From positions 124,001 to 188,000 of the forward strand of contig NZ_JARJHL010000003.1 in assembly GCF_029309835.1 (NCBI RefSeq): 64,000 nt of DNA, read 5' to 3'. This stretch comes from Paracoccus sp. DMF-8. Its GTDB lineage: Bacteria; Pseudomonadota; Alphaproteobacteria; Rhodobacterales; Rhodobacteraceae. Each line of letters opens with the position of its first letter. Position 1 is the first letter of the stretch. The notes beneath the pieces were generated by a model that was given only the letters and a program-made list of their open reading frames with translations, had not been told where the DNA came from and searched no databases. Made by a program: the position numbers and the translations under genes. Positions 18,662 through 27,630 of the stretch are shown in pieces.

Positions 18662-19990
18662 ATGCAGACGAATTTCACCGCCGACCAGCTTGCCGATCCG
18701 GGCACCGCGCGCGCCAATGATATCCTGCGATCCTGCGTCCATTGCGGTTTCTGCACCGCGACCTGCCCGACCTACAAGGTTCTGGGCGACGAATTGGACA
18801 GCCCGCGCGGGCGGATCTATCTGATCAAGGACATGCTGGAAAACGACAAGGTGCCGGATGCGAAAACCGTCCAGCACATCGACCGCTGCCTGTCCTGCCT
18901 GTCCTGCATGACGACCTGCCCATCGGGCGTGCATTACATGCATCTGGTTGATCACGCGCGGGAATATATCGAACAACGCTATCGCCGCCCGTTTTCCGAC
19001 CGGGCGCTGCGCTGGCTGCTGGCGCGGATCCTGCCCTATCCGGGGCGGTTCCGGCTGGCGCTGCGCGGGGCGAAACTGGCGCGGCCCTTTGCCCGCTTCA
19101 TGCCCGATCCCCGGCTGAAGGCGATGCTGGACATGGCCCCGTCCCAGATCCCGCCGCGCAGCCCGCATGACGCGCCGCAGGTGCTGGCCGCGCAGGGTCC
19201 GCGCCGCAAGCGCGTCGCGCTGCTGATCGGCTGCGCGCAGCGGGCGCTGAACACCGATATCAACGACGCGACCATCCGCCTGCTGCGCCGTCACGGCTGC
19301 GAGGTGGTGATCCCGCGCGGTGTGGGCTGCTGCGGCGCGCTGACCCATCACATGGGCAAGACCGACGAAAGCCACGCCATGGCCGCCGCGAATATCCGCG
19401 CGCTCACGGCGGAAATCTCGGGTCAGGGGCTGGATGCGGTGGTCATCAACACCTCGGGCTGCGGCACGACGGTCAAGGATTACGGCCATATGTTCCGCAA
19501 CGATCCGCTGGCCGCCGATGCGGCGCGGGTCGCCGGGCTGGCGCGCGACATCACCGAACTGATGTCGGAACTGGGACTGGCGCCGAAACGCGATCTGCCG
19601 CCCCTGCGCGTCGGCTATCACGCCGCCTGTTCGCTGCAACACGGCCAGCAGATCAAGGCCACGCCCAAGGAATTGCTGGCCGCCGCCGGTTTCACCGTGC
19701 TGGAACCCAGGGACAGCCATATCTGCTGCGGTTCCGCCGGGACCTACAACCTGATGCAGCCCGAGATTTCGGCACAGCTCAAATCGCGCAAGGTCGCGAC
19801 GCTGGAGGCCCTGACCCCCGACGTCATCAGCGCCGGAAACATCGGCTGCATGATGCAGATCGGATCGGCCATCGGCGTGCCGGTTGTCCACACGGCCGAA
19901 CTGCTGGACTGGGCAACCGGCGGCCCGCAACCGCGCGCCATGCAAGGCAGCCATGCCCCCGCGCCCGCCGTGCCGGTCGCGGCGGAATAG
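18662..19990 (+). CDS. glcF: Glycolate oxidase iron-sulfur subunit
   Basis: Membrane-associated electron-transfer subunit of 442 residues. Two 4Fe-4S motifs lie in the first 90 residues: CVHCGFCTATCPTY and CLSCLSCMTTCPSG. Two CCG (heterodisulfide-reductase-type) domains follow, with GVGCCGALTHHMG and ICCGSAGTYN. It starts one base after the glcE stop, completing glcDEF. It is the only gene of the three without an indel. Confidence 0.95.
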   Translation: MQTNFTADQLADPGTARANDILRSCVHCGFCTATCPTYKVLGDELDSPRGRIYLIKDMLENDKVPDAKTVQHIDRCLSCLSCMTTCPSGVHYMHLVDHAREYIEQRYRRPFSDRALRWLLARILPYPGRFRLALRGAKLARPFARFMPDPRLKAMLDMAPSQIPPRSPHDAPQVLAAQGPRRKRVALLIGCAQRALNTDINDATIRLLRRHGCEVVIPRGVGCCGALTHHMGKTDESHAMAAANIRALTAEISGQGLDAVVINTSGCGTTVKDYGHMFRNDPLAADAARVAGLARDITELMSELGLAPKRDLPPLRVGYHAACSLQHGQQIKATPKELLAAAGFTVLEPRDSHICCGSAGTYNLMQPEISAQLKSRKVATLEALTPDVISAGNIGCMMQIGSAIGVPVVHTAELLDWATGGPQPRAMQGSHAPAPAVPVAAE

Positions 19991-20000
19991 CCCCGTTTCG

Positions 20001-20018
20001 CGCGCCTGACAGGGCGCG
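20001..20018 (+). terminator. Weak hairpin after glcF
   Basis: CGCGCC, a six-base loop, GGCGCG, 11 bases after the glcF stop. There is no T-run, so it may only slow or stabilise the transcript end. The rest of 20019-20160 is GC-rich with no gene. Confidence 0.25.
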
Positions 20019-20248
20019 GTGGCACGGTGGATTTCGGGGCAACCCCGCCCCCGGACAGCGGCCCGCTGCGGCCGCCATCTGGTGTTTTCGCGCCGCGCCA
20101 TGGATCATGCAACCGCCTGCAATCACAATGATAAATCTCGACGCCCCAGCCATGGACTCACCCCCAAAACTGCCGATTCATCTGATATATTTGTTGCGTT
20201 TTAGTCATAGATCTGATTGCCTGTCGCCACTGAGAGGGAGGAAACGAC

Positions 20249-21686
20249 ATGACAGATCTGACGACAGGCTCTGTGGGGGTGGCACCCCCCGGCCCATCTG
20301 CCGCAAGACCATCATCAGCCACCACACATGCCGACACCGCATCCGATGCGATGATCGCCGCGCGTCTGGATCGCCTGCCGATGACGGGATATCAGCGGCT
20401 GATCTTTGGCATCATCGCCACGGCCTGGTTTTTCGATCTGATCGACCTGGGATCGCTGACATTCCTGCTGGGCTCGATCCGCGAGGAATTCGGCCTGACC
20501 ACCGCACAGGCCGGGCTTTTGTCCAGCATGAGCTTTATCGGCATGTTTCTGGGCGCGGCGATTGCCGGCATGGCCGCTGACCGTTTCGGACGGAAAATGG
20601 TCTTTCAGGTCAGCATGGTCTTCTGGGGGCTGGGCAGCCTGTGGTGCGCGTATGCGCCCGACGCGCAAACCCTGGGCTATGCGCGGCTTTTGCTGGGCTT
20701 TGGCATGGGTATGGAATTCCCCGTGGCGCTGGCCATCGTGTCCGAATTCCTGCCATCGGTGAAACGCGGCCGCTATCTGGCCATTCTGGAAGGCTTTTGG
20801 CCCATCGGGTTCATTGCGGCGGGTCTGCTCAGCCTGTTTTTCCTGACGCATTTCGACTGGCGCACGATGTTCCTGTTTCAGGCGTTCCCGGCGGCCTTCC
20901 TGCTGGTCGTGCGGATCTTTGTCCCCGAATCGCCGCGCTGGCTGGCCGACCGCGGCCGCACCGCCGAGGCGGAAAAGGTCATGACCAAGATCGAGGGCCA
21001 TGTCCAGAAACGCCTGCCCGCAGGCAGCGTCCTGCCCGCCCCCCAGCCCGTCGAAACCCGCGCCAAGACCGAACGCCGCTTTTCCTTTATCGAACTGTGG
21101 TCAAACGGTTATGCCAGCCGCACCATGATGATCTGGACGGTCTGGTTCTTTGCCCTGCTGGGTTTTTACGGCCTGACCACATGGCTTAGCGCGCTGCTGC
21201 AAGAGGCCGGGCACAGCGTCACGAAATCGGTGACCTATACGATCACCATCTCGCTTGCCGGGGTGCCGGGGTTCATTGCCGCCGCGATCTTGCTGGACAA
21301 ATGGGGCCGCAAGCCGACCGCGATGATGATGCTGATCGGTTCGGCCTGCGCCGCCTATTTCTACGGCAATGCCGCGAATACGACGCAGCTGATCGGCTTT
21401 GGTCCTGGTGATGCAGTTCTTCCTGTTCGGCATGTGGTCGGTGCTTTACGCCTACACGCCCGAACTTTACCCGACGCGGTCGCGCGCCACGGGTGCGGGC
21501 TGCGCCTCGGCCGTGGGTCGGGTCGGATCGCTGCTTGGGCCCTATATCATCGGGATCGTGCTGCCCGCATTGGGCGCCAGCGGGGTCTTTGCGCTAGGCG
21601 CGGGGTCCTTCATCATCGCGGCGCTGGCCATCGGCATCTTCGGGATCGAGACGAAAGGCAAATCGCTGGAAGCGATCTCGCACTGA
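20249..21686 (+). CDS. MFS transporter, metabolite/H+ symporter type (frameshifted)
   Basis: Inner-membrane carrier of the sugar-porter/aromatic-acid branch of the major facilitator superfamily. The start at 20249 has a strong gaggaggaaa site. Conserved features are the first membrane segment WFFDLIDLGSLTFLLGSI, the loop 2-3 motif MAADRFGRK, RLLLGFGMGMEFPVALAIVSE, PESPRWLADRGR, and the loop 8-9 motif DKWGRKPT. The frame breaks near 21403 (one extra C in ggtcctg), after which the C-terminal helices QFFLFGMWSVLYAYTPELYPTRSRATG and a final GIETKGKSLE follow in another frame. Restored size is about 479 residues. Its substrate is unknown; its promoter zone shares a TGATATAT element with the hydroxylase and mat loci. 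Confidence 0.85.
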
Positions 21687-21700
21687 TGTCGCATCAAAAT

Positions 21701-21730
21701 ACGGCCGCCGGATATCCCGGCGGCCGTTTT
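21701..21730 (+). terminator. Rho-independent terminator after the MFS gene
   Basis: Perfect 11-bp stem (ACGGCCGCCGG, 21701-21711, and its complement at 21717-21727) with a five-base loop ATATC, followed by TTTT. It ends the MFS transcript 35 bases before the next gene. Confidence 0.85.
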
Positions 21731-21764
21731 CGTGCTTCAATAGCCTGACACAAGGGAAAGATTC

Positions 21765-22917
21765 ATGGAGATGAGGCCACGGCTGATCGTCATCGGGGGC
21801 GGCTATGTCGGCAGCGCGGTTGCGCGGCGCCTTGATGGTGATCTTGATGTGACCCTGATCGAGCCGAAACAGGCCTTCGTCCACACGCCCGCGATGATCC
21901 GCGCCCTTGTCCAGCCCGGTCTGAGCGAACAGGCGCTGCTGCCCTATGATCCGCTGCTGCGCCGGGGCCGGGTGATTCGCGACCGGGTGACCGGTATCGG
22001 GTCGGGCGGCATCGGGTCGGGTGGCGGCGGTTCTGGTGGGGCGGCGGATCACGTCACGCTGGCCTCGGGCGGCAGGGTGCAGGGCGACCTGATCCTGATC
22101 GCGACCGGATCGGGCCATGCCGGTTTCCTGAAACCCCTGGGCGATTCCATCGCCGATTTTCGCTCCCTGCAATCGGACACCGCAAGACGCATCGCCGGCG
22201 CCCGCCATATCGCCATCGTCGGGGCCGGGCCGGTGGGCATCGAACTGGCCGGGGAAATCGCCCATGCCTGCCCCGACAAGGCGGTGACGCTGCTGTCGGC
22301 GCATCCGACGCTGATGCCCGAATTTCCCGCAGGGCTGGGCCGGATGCTGGCGGCCAAGCTGGCCGCGCTTGGCGTGACCCTGCGCCACGGCCGGGCCTGT
22401 CTGGATGAACGCGACCATCCGTCCGATGGCCCGCTGCTGCTGACGGATGGTCAGGCCATCGACGCCGATCTGATCCTGCCCGCGACGAGGGCGCGCGGTC
22501 ATTGCGCGCTGCTGGAGGGTCTGCCGGGGTGCGCCTGCTGCCGGGGGCCGCGTTGCGACCGACGCCTGGCTGCGGCCTTCGGCCCATCCGCGCCTGTTCG
22601 TCGGGGGCGATATCGCCGCGACCGGCGATGCCATGACCATCGTCGCGACCATGCGCCAGATCCCCTATCTGGCGAAAACCCTGCGCTATGTCGCGAATGG
22701 CGAGGATTTGCACCATCACCGCCCCTATCGCCCGTGGCGCGAGGTCTGGGGCAACGCGCCGATCCTGCTGCCGCTCGGGCCACGCCGGGGGGCGTCCTCG
22801 CTGCCCTTGCCGGGTGCGCTGGCGCCTTTCGGGATCATGGGCGATCTGTTCACCCGCCAGATGAAGGGGCGCGACCTGTTCGTGCCAAGGCAGCGCAAGG
22901 GGATGGGGCTGGCCTGA
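21765..22917 (+). CDS. FAD-dependent NAD(P)H oxidoreductase, NDH-2-like (frameshifted)
   Basis: Flavoprotein of the pyridine-nucleotide-disulfide oxidoreductase superfamily. The FAD Rossmann motif VIGGGYVGSAVARRL is at about residues 11-25, the ATG-motif LILIATGSGHAG follows, and the NAD(P)H Rossmann motif IAIVGAGPVGIELAGEIA is central. The second FAD site HPRLFVGGDIAATGDAM appears in a different frame, so indels occur between about 22520 and 22545. Restored length is about 384 residues. An odd feature is a Gly-Ser stretch (GIGSGGIGSGGGGSGG) at about residues 77-92 made of 15-base near-repeats. It could feed electrons to the quinone pool or to the membrane hydroxylase encoded nearby; neither is shown. 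Confidence 0.82.
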
Positions 22918-22926
22918 GCCGCCCGC

Positions 22927-23616
22927 TCAGACCGTCGCGCGGGTGAATTCGACGATGTAATCCATCAGCGCATCCGACGCGGTCGCCGCGCCATCGGCAT
23001 CGCCCCGGGCAATCGCGCGGGCGACATCGGCATGCAGGCGGGCGCAGCGTTCCAGATCCAGCACCTCGCGGTAATGCTGGAACCAGAAGCGGCGCGACAG
23101 GCCCTGAATACGCCGCATCGCGCGTTCGGCGAATTCGTTGCGGCCGGCCTGAACCAGCGCCCGGTTGAATTGCAGGTCCAGCCGCATGAAACCCGCATCG
23201 TCGCGGTTGTCCGCCACCGCCGCCAGATCATCGGCCAGCGCACGAAAGCCGTCGCGTTCATCGGCGGTCGCGCGCTGCGCGGCCTTGCGCGCGCACAGCC
23301 GTTCGACCTCGCGGCGCAATTCCAGCAGCAAAAGCTGGCGCGACAGGTTGATTTCCGACACCAGCACGCCCCGGCGCGGTAGGACATTGACCAGCCCCTC
23401 GCTGGCCAGCCGCTGCAATGCCTCGCGCACCGGGGTGCGGCCGATGCCCAGATCCTCGGCCAGTTGCGCCTCGGACAGGACCTGCCCCGGTTCCAGCCGC
23501 AGGGTGACGATCATTTCCTCAAGCTGCTGATAGGCGCGGTCGGTCAGCGTGTCGCTGTCCTTGGGGCGCTTGTGGGTCTGTGGTGCGGTAATGCCGGTGG
23601 AATCGCTGACGCTCAT
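22927..23616 (-). CDS. GntR-family transcriptional regulator (FCD type)
   Basis: Regulator of 229 residues, starting at ATG 23616 (MSVSDSTGITAPQ). The winged helix is at about 25-85 (AYQQLEEMIVTLRLEPGQVL, then [22 protein letters not shown]) and the C-terminal FCD helical domain has LDLQFNRALVQAGRN and HADVARAIARGD. It is the last minus-strand gene before the convergent flavoprotein and follows the hydrolase gene. A perfect GATATATC palindrome sits 77 bases upstream of its start. It is the best candidate to control the surrounding catabolic block, by analogy with FCD regulators of organic-acid and amino-acid breakdown. Confidence 0.9.
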   Translation of the reverse strand: MSVSDSTGITAPQTHKRPKDSDTLTDRAYQQLEEMIVTLRLEPGQVLSEAQLAEDLGIGRTPVREALQRLASEGLVNVLPRRGVLVSEINLSRQLLLLELRREVERLCARKAAQRATADERDGFRALADDLAAVADNRDDAGFMRLDLQFNRALVQAGRNEFAERAMRRIQGLSRRFWFQHYREVLDLERCARLHADVARAIARGDADGAATASDALMDYIVEFTRATV

Positions 23617-23692
23617 GACGATAATGGCCCCTTGAAACGAATTGCGTGACAGCCTGTCCGCGCCCTGCCCGGCGTTCAAGGTGGGGGCAACA

Positions 23693-23700
23693 GATATATC
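23693..23700. promoter_or_regulatory. GATATATC palindrome upstream of the GntR gene
   Basis: Perfect 8-base palindrome, AT-rich in a GC-rich background, in the 137-base gap between the hydrolase stop and the GntR start. It resembles the TGATATAT elements before the MFS, hydroxylase and matC genes. A role as autoregulatory operator is inference. Confidence 0.35.
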
Positions 23701-23753
23701 GCCCGCATGTTACGTCAGCATATCGGGAAACGGAAGGTGCAGGGGCAGGTGCC

Positions 23754-24500
23754 CTATCCGCATTCGGGCAGAAATCCGGCCAGTTCGCGGGCGAATGCCG
23801 CAGGGTCATGCGCCATCGGGACATGGCCGCATCCGGGCCAAAGGCGCAGTTTCGCGCCGGGAATGGCGTCCCGCATGATCCGGGCATGAGCCACCGGACA
23901 TTCCGGGTCATCCGCGCCATGCAGGATCAGCGTGGGCAGCGCGATCCGGGGCAGGACGTCGCGATAATCCGCAGCCCGCGCCGCCAGCCACGACCCCGCC
24001 ACCGCGATATTCGTCGCGGTTTCAGTCAGTTGCAGACGCTTGGCGCGGTCGGCGGCATTCCGGGCCAAGGCCGCGACCGTGTCGCCCTGAAACCAGACGG
24101 CATCCTGCCCGCCGGTCGCGGCAAGACAGGGCGAACCGCTGACCAGCACCAGCCCGGCCAGATCCTGCACCCCCGTGCCGCGCAGATATTCCAGCGCGAT
24201 CAGGCAACCCATGCTCCACCCCACCAGCACCGCAGGGCCGGGCAGCGCCGCCAGAACCGCGCGCAGATCGCCCGCGAAATCCGCCAGCGCATATTGCCCG
24301 GCGTCGTCCGGCGAATAGGATCCCGCCCGCCCGCGCAGATGCGGCGCGACGACCAGCCGGTCCCGCGACAGATCCGCCAGCAGGGGTTTCCAGACCAGGG
24401 CCGTGCCCTGAATGCCATGCAGCAGCACAAGGCTGGGCCGCCCCGTATGCGTGCCCGCCACCAGACAATCCAGCACGCCCCCGGAAATCCTGATCTGCAT
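23754..24500 (-). CDS. Alpha/beta-fold hydrolase
   Basis: Protein of 248 residues starting at ATG 24500. The oxyanion-hole segment is LVLLHGIQGTALVW near residues 24-37, the nucleophile elbow GWSMG contains Ser96, the acid is likely the Asp in LILHGADDPECP, and the catalytic His lies in GCGHVPMAHDP. These place it among the carboxylesterase/dienelactone-type lyases and hydrolases (RutD/MenH/BioH-like size). It is the last gene of the hydroxylase operon, 63 bases after the alcohol dehydrogenase. The substrate is unknown; an ester or ring-cleavage product of the same pathway is plausible. Confidence 0.9.
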   Translation of the reverse strand: MQIRISGGVLDCLVAGTHTGRPSLVLLHGIQGTALVWKPLLADLSRDRLVVAPHLRGRAGSYSPDDAGQYALADFAGDLRAVLAALPGPAVLVGWSMGCLIALEYLRGTGVQDLAGLVLVSGSPCLAATGGQDAVWFQGDTVAALARNAADRAKRLQLTETATNIAVAGSWLAARAADYRDVLPRIALPTLILHGADDPECPVAHARIMRDAIPGAKLRLWPGCGHVPMAHDPAAFARELAGFLPECG

Positions 24501-24563
24501 CGGTCCCAACCCCGCGAGAAATGGAAAAATGCGGCAGGCGCAAGGGAGCCGCCTGCCGCGCCC

Positions 24564-25730
24564 TCAGTCGTCAAACAGGATGACGCTGCGGATCGTTTCG
24601 CCGGCCTTCAGCGCGGCAGATCCCTGATTGATCTGGTCCAGCGTGATGCGCTGCGAAATCAGCCCCGACAGATCCAGCCGCCCGTCCAGCGCGGCGCGGC
24701 ACAGAAACGGGAAATCGCGTTTCGGCCGCGCATCGCCATAGGACGACCGGCGGATGCGCTTTTCCTGCATCAGGCTGCCCCAACGAAAGGCGATTTCGCG
24801 GTCGACATCGGTCTTGCCCAGCCAGACGACCTGCCCACCGGGGCGCACCGCCTCGACCGTCAGGCGAAAGGCGCGTTCGTTGCCCGCCGATTCCAGCACG
24901 CAATCGACGCCCCGCCCCGATGTCAGGCTGCGCGCGACATCGGTCGCGTCCTGCGTGCCGGGGTTGACCAGATGGGTGGCCCCCATCGCGCGGGCTGCGG
25001 TCAGTCGGCCGTCCTGCAAATCGACCGCGATGATCGTGTCCGCGCCGCCAAGCCGCGCCCCCTGCAGCGCGGCCAGACCGACCGCACCGCATCCGACGAC
25101 CATCACCGACTGGCCGGGCCGGACCTGCGCGACATTCAGCACAGCCCCGACCCCGGTCATCACCCCGCAGCCGATCAGCGCCGCCTGATCAAAGGGCATC
25201 TGCGGCGGAATCGGGACCGCCTGCTGGTCCTGCACCACGCAATATTCACCGAAGGCGCCCAGATACATCAGCTGATGCAGATCGCCCCCGCCGACCAGCC
25301 GCGCCTTTGACTGCCCGTCAAAGCCCTGCGCGCGTGGCGTGTTCGCCAGATAGGTTTCGCACAGGATCGGCAGGCTCTGGTCGCAGTAGAAACAGTGACC
25401 GCAATGCGGGTTCCACGACAGGATGACGTGATCGCCGACCTTGACGCCCTGCGCCATCGGCCCGACCGCCTCGACCACGCCCGCCGCCTCGTGCCCCAAC
25501 ACGATGGGCATGGGCTGGCGCAAGCCGCCCTCGATCACCTCAAGATCGGTATGGCACAAACCCGCGGCACGCACCCTGACCAGGACATCCCGCGCAGCCA
25601 GCGCGGTAACCTCGACGGTTTGGGTCCGCAGGGGCTGGTTCACCCCATGCAGCACCGCGGCCCGAAAGCGCCGGTTGACCGGAATCGTGGCCGCCCCGGC
25701 CATGCGGTTCATGTCGGTGGGACTGTTCAC
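24564..25730 (-). CDS. Zinc-dependent alcohol dehydrogenase (class I/III MDR family)
   Basis: NAD-dependent dehydrogenase of 388 residues. Catalytic zinc ligands are Cys59 (GLCHTDLE) and the GHEAAG His80, the structural zinc site is C110-C113-C116-C124, and the cofactor fold is VMVVGCGAVGLAALQGARLGG followed by an acidic residue (AVDLQDGR), indicating NAD rather than NADP. I use the GTG at 25730 because an aaagga site precedes it; ATG 25712 is the alternative. It would oxidise an alcohol to an aldehyde, a natural step after the membrane hydroxylase of the same operon. Confidence 0.92.
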   Translation of the reverse strand: MNSPTDMNRMAGAATIPVNRRFRAAVLHGVNQPLRTQTVEVTALAARDVLVRVRAAGLCHTDLEVIEGGLRQPMPIVLGHEAAGVVEAVGPMAQGVKVGDHVILSWNPHCGHCFYCDQSLPILCETYLANTPRAQGFDGQSKARLVGGGDLHQLMYLGAFGEYCVVQDQQAVPIPPQMPFDQAALIGCGVMTGVGAVLNVAQVRPGQSVMVVGCGAVGLAALQGARLGGADTIIAVDLQDGRLTAARAMGATHLVNPGTQDATDVARSLTSGRGVDCVLESAGNERAFRLTVEAVRPGGQVVWLGKTDVDREIAFRWGSLMQEKRIRRSSYGDARPKRDFPFLCRAALDGRLDLSGLISQRITLDQINQGSAALKAGETIRSVILFDD

Positions 25731-25797
25731 GCGGCAGGTCCTTTCCCGTCGGCGGCGGTGGCTTGGCTCCGGTTTCGGTTGCGGGGATCATGGCCGG

Positions 25798-26106
25798 TCA
25801 TCCTGCAAGAACGCTGTCGATCCGGGCAATCGCGGCATCCATATCGGCGCCGGTCATTTCCCATTCATTGCCGAAATTCGCCGTCACCTCCTGCATGAAG
25901 GGTTTGGCAAGGCGGATCGACAGGCTGGCGTCGCCGCTGTGGTCATACAGCATCGCAAATGCCAGCTGCGTCGCGGCCAGACCTTCATAGCCCCATTCAT
26001 AGGCAGCATTGGTGAATTGCTTGATGTCGGTGTGGCTGGGCAGGTCCTGGCCGTTCACCTCGACCACGACGCCGTCGATGGTGCGGTCCCCGATATAGGT
26101 CTTCAT
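25798..26106 (-). CDS. DUF6166 protein
   Basis: Small soluble protein of 102 residues. It starts MKTYIGDRTIDGVVVEVNG and contains FTNAAYEWGYEGLAATQLAFAMLYD, the core signature of DUF6166, a family of unknown function. The start at 26106 has a ggaggaaaa site and overlaps the upstream 63-codon gene by ATGA. Its regular place inside a hydroxylase/dehydrogenase operon is unusual because members are mostly found in plasmid, phage or isolated contexts; a role as binding or regulatory partner is only a guess. Confidence 0.85.
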   Translation of the reverse strand: MKTYIGDRTIDGVVVEVNGQDLPSHTDIKQFTNAAYEWGYEGLAATQLAFAMLYDHSGDASLSIRLAKPFMQEVTANFGNEWEMTGADMDAAIARIDSVLAG

Positions 26107-26294
26107 TTTTTCCTCCCATCGCCTTTGGCGCGCATGACTTCGGGAAAGATCCACAGCGATCCGACGGCGAAGGGGCCAAGGAACAGCAGGGCATTCTGCG
26201 GGCCGCTCTGGCCCAGATGGCGCATGAAGAACCATCCGGCGATCGCGGCAAGCGCCACCATGACGGACAGTCCGAATTTGATCGGGAAAGGCAT
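26103..26294 (-). CDS. Small two-helix membrane protein
   Basis: 63 residues with two hydrophobic segments (FGLSVMVALAAIAGWFFM and NALLFLGPFAVGSLWIF) and a basic tail (RAKGDGRKK). A gaggag site precedes the ATG at 26294, and the gene overlaps DUF6166 by four bases, so it is very likely real. I do not recognise the family. It may be an accessory subunit of the membrane hydroxylase two genes upstream. Confidence 0.8.
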   Translation of the reverse strand: MPFPIKFGLSVMVALAAIAGWFFMRHLGQSGPQNALLFLGPFAVGSLWIFPEVMRAKGDGRKK

Positions 26295-26348
26295 CGGGTT
26301 TCTCCTCAGATTGTGCTGGCGGCAAGGACGGCCTGCGGGCGGGTGCCG

Positions 26349-26720
26349 TCAGGCCATGCTGCCCAGATAAAGCGCGGTCGCGCCAAGCCCCAGACAGACG
26401 GTGGCAAGCCCCGCCACGCCGTCACGCCATTTGCCGGGCCAGATGTTGAAAAGACCGGGGGTGAACAGAAAGGCAAAACCGCCAGTGATCACCATGCTGG
26501 TCCAGCGCAGTTGATCCAGACCAAAGCTGACCGTGCCGTAAAGCACCAGCGCCAGCAGTATCAGGTTGACGGCGATCAGCCCCAGCCCCACGGGGCGCTT
26601 CAGTTCGGGGCGGGTCGCCAGCGGAAACACCCCGCTGAGAACCAGCACCCCCATGCTGCCGACGCTGGCCAGAGCCGCAAAGACCAGCAGGCCGGTGATA
26701 TTCGGTTCGATCATGTCCAT
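26349..26720 (-). CDS. Membrane protein of unknown function (four helices)
   Basis: 123 residues from ATG 26720, preceded by a gggagagag site. Four hydrophobic segments are visible: ITGLLVFAALASVGSMGVLVL, VGLGLIAVNLILLALVLYG, WTSMVITGGFAFLFTPGLFN, and DGVAGLATVCLGLGATALYL. No charged catalytic motif is apparent. It lies between the hydroxylase and the 63-residue membrane protein and is probably cotranscribed with them. Family not recognised. Confidence 0.8.
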   Translation of the reverse strand: MDMIEPNITGLLVFAALASVGSMGVLVLSGVFPLATRPELKRPVGLGLIAVNLILLALVLYGTVSFGLDQLRWTSMVITGGFAFLFTPGLFNIWPGKWRDGVAGLATVCLGLGATALYLGSMA

Positions 26721-26804
26721 GGCGGTTCTCTCTCCCTTTGAAACCACTTCCCGGATGTGTTTCGGCAGCGATGGCCGAAGCGGGTCGGCCTGTTCGCCCG
26801 TCCC

Positions 26805-27602
26805 TTATTCGCCGGGATGAACCACGGGCTGGCTTGCCGGTGCCTGAACCGGCTTGCGCGAGGTCTTGCGCATGTCGGTGCGGATGTGATCGGTCGAATA
26901 GCCGTTGAACAGATGGCCCAGCAGACCGCGTTTCAGATCCGACGTACCGAACAGCCAGTCCATGATCGGGAATGTCAGGTTCATGTTGCGCTCCATCATC
27001 AGCGACTGGTCGTGATGGGCGGTGTGATGGCGGCGGTTGGTGTTGACGAAAGGCATGTTGCGGACAAACCAGTTGTCTTCGACATGGCAGCAGAAATGCA
27101 TGAATTCGTAGATCATGTAGATGCTGGTGGTCGTCGAAATGAACAGCCAGCCCACGTTCGGCGTGAACAGCCAGCCCAGAACGATGGCGCCGGGGATCGA
27201 CATCAGCGTAAAGCTGGCCAGCGCATAGGGCGGAAAGAAGGTCACGCGGTAATCGCGGTGATCGGCAAAGCGCATTTCCACCTCGGTAAAGAACTGGTGA
27301 TGCTGCAGCGTGTGGCGGTTATAGACCGCGCGCGCAATGGGGTTTTTCGACGGGCGATGCATGACATACAGATGCAGCCACCATTCGAAGAAGTTGCAGA
27401 ACAGGAAGACGACCGGGATCGTCAGCCACTCCAGCGGCTTCACGTCATGGATGTTCGAGACATAGATATACAGCGCGGTCAGCCCGATGGTGTAGATGAT
27501 CGCGATATGCAGAAAGCCGTTATACCAGCCCGCCACCCGCTGCCGGTAATTGGCCCGGTAGCTTTTCTGGCGTTCAGACATCCGGGTGTTCCGAAGTTCC
27601 AT
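26805..27602 (-). CDS. Fatty-acid hydroxylase superfamily (sterol-desaturase-like) membrane di-iron enzyme
   Basis: Integral membrane oxygenase of 265 residues, first gene of the minus-strand operon; ATG 27602 follows gagggg. The histidine clusters of the superfamily are all present: H77LYVMH82, H97-H101-H102, H169 and H173 (HFCCH), and H192-H193-H196-H197 (HHTAHH), which ligate a non-haem di-iron centre. Hydrophobic stretches lie near 30-50, 60-80, 125-150 and 150-170. The family hydroxylates or desaturates lipids, sterols, carotenoids and alkylglycerols using O2 and an electron donor. The substrate here is not evident; the operon partners (alcohol dehydrogenase, hydrolase) suggest a catabolic rather than lipid-modifying role. 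Confidence 0.9.
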   Translation of the reverse strand: MELRNTRMSERQKSYRANYRQRVAGWYNGFLHIAIIYTIGLTALYIYVSNIHDVKPLEWLTIPVVFLFCNFFEWWLHLYVMHRPSKNPIARAVYNRHTLQHHQFFTEVEMRFADHRDYRVTFFPPYALASFTLMSIPGAIVLGWLFTPNVGWLFISTTTSIYMIYEFMHFCCHVEDNWFVRNMPFVNTNRRHHTAHHDQSLMMERNMNLTFPIMDWLFGTSDLKRGLLGHLFNGYSTDHIRTDMRKTSRKPVQAPASQPVVHPGE

Positions 27603-27630
27603 TTTCCCCTCCTCAGGCGATTCCTGCAAT

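Noticed and set aside
21990..22052. Gly-Ser linker as a cloning-vector contamination
   Set aside because: The codons are native-like high-GC variants of each other and the flanks are continuous genomic coding sequence.
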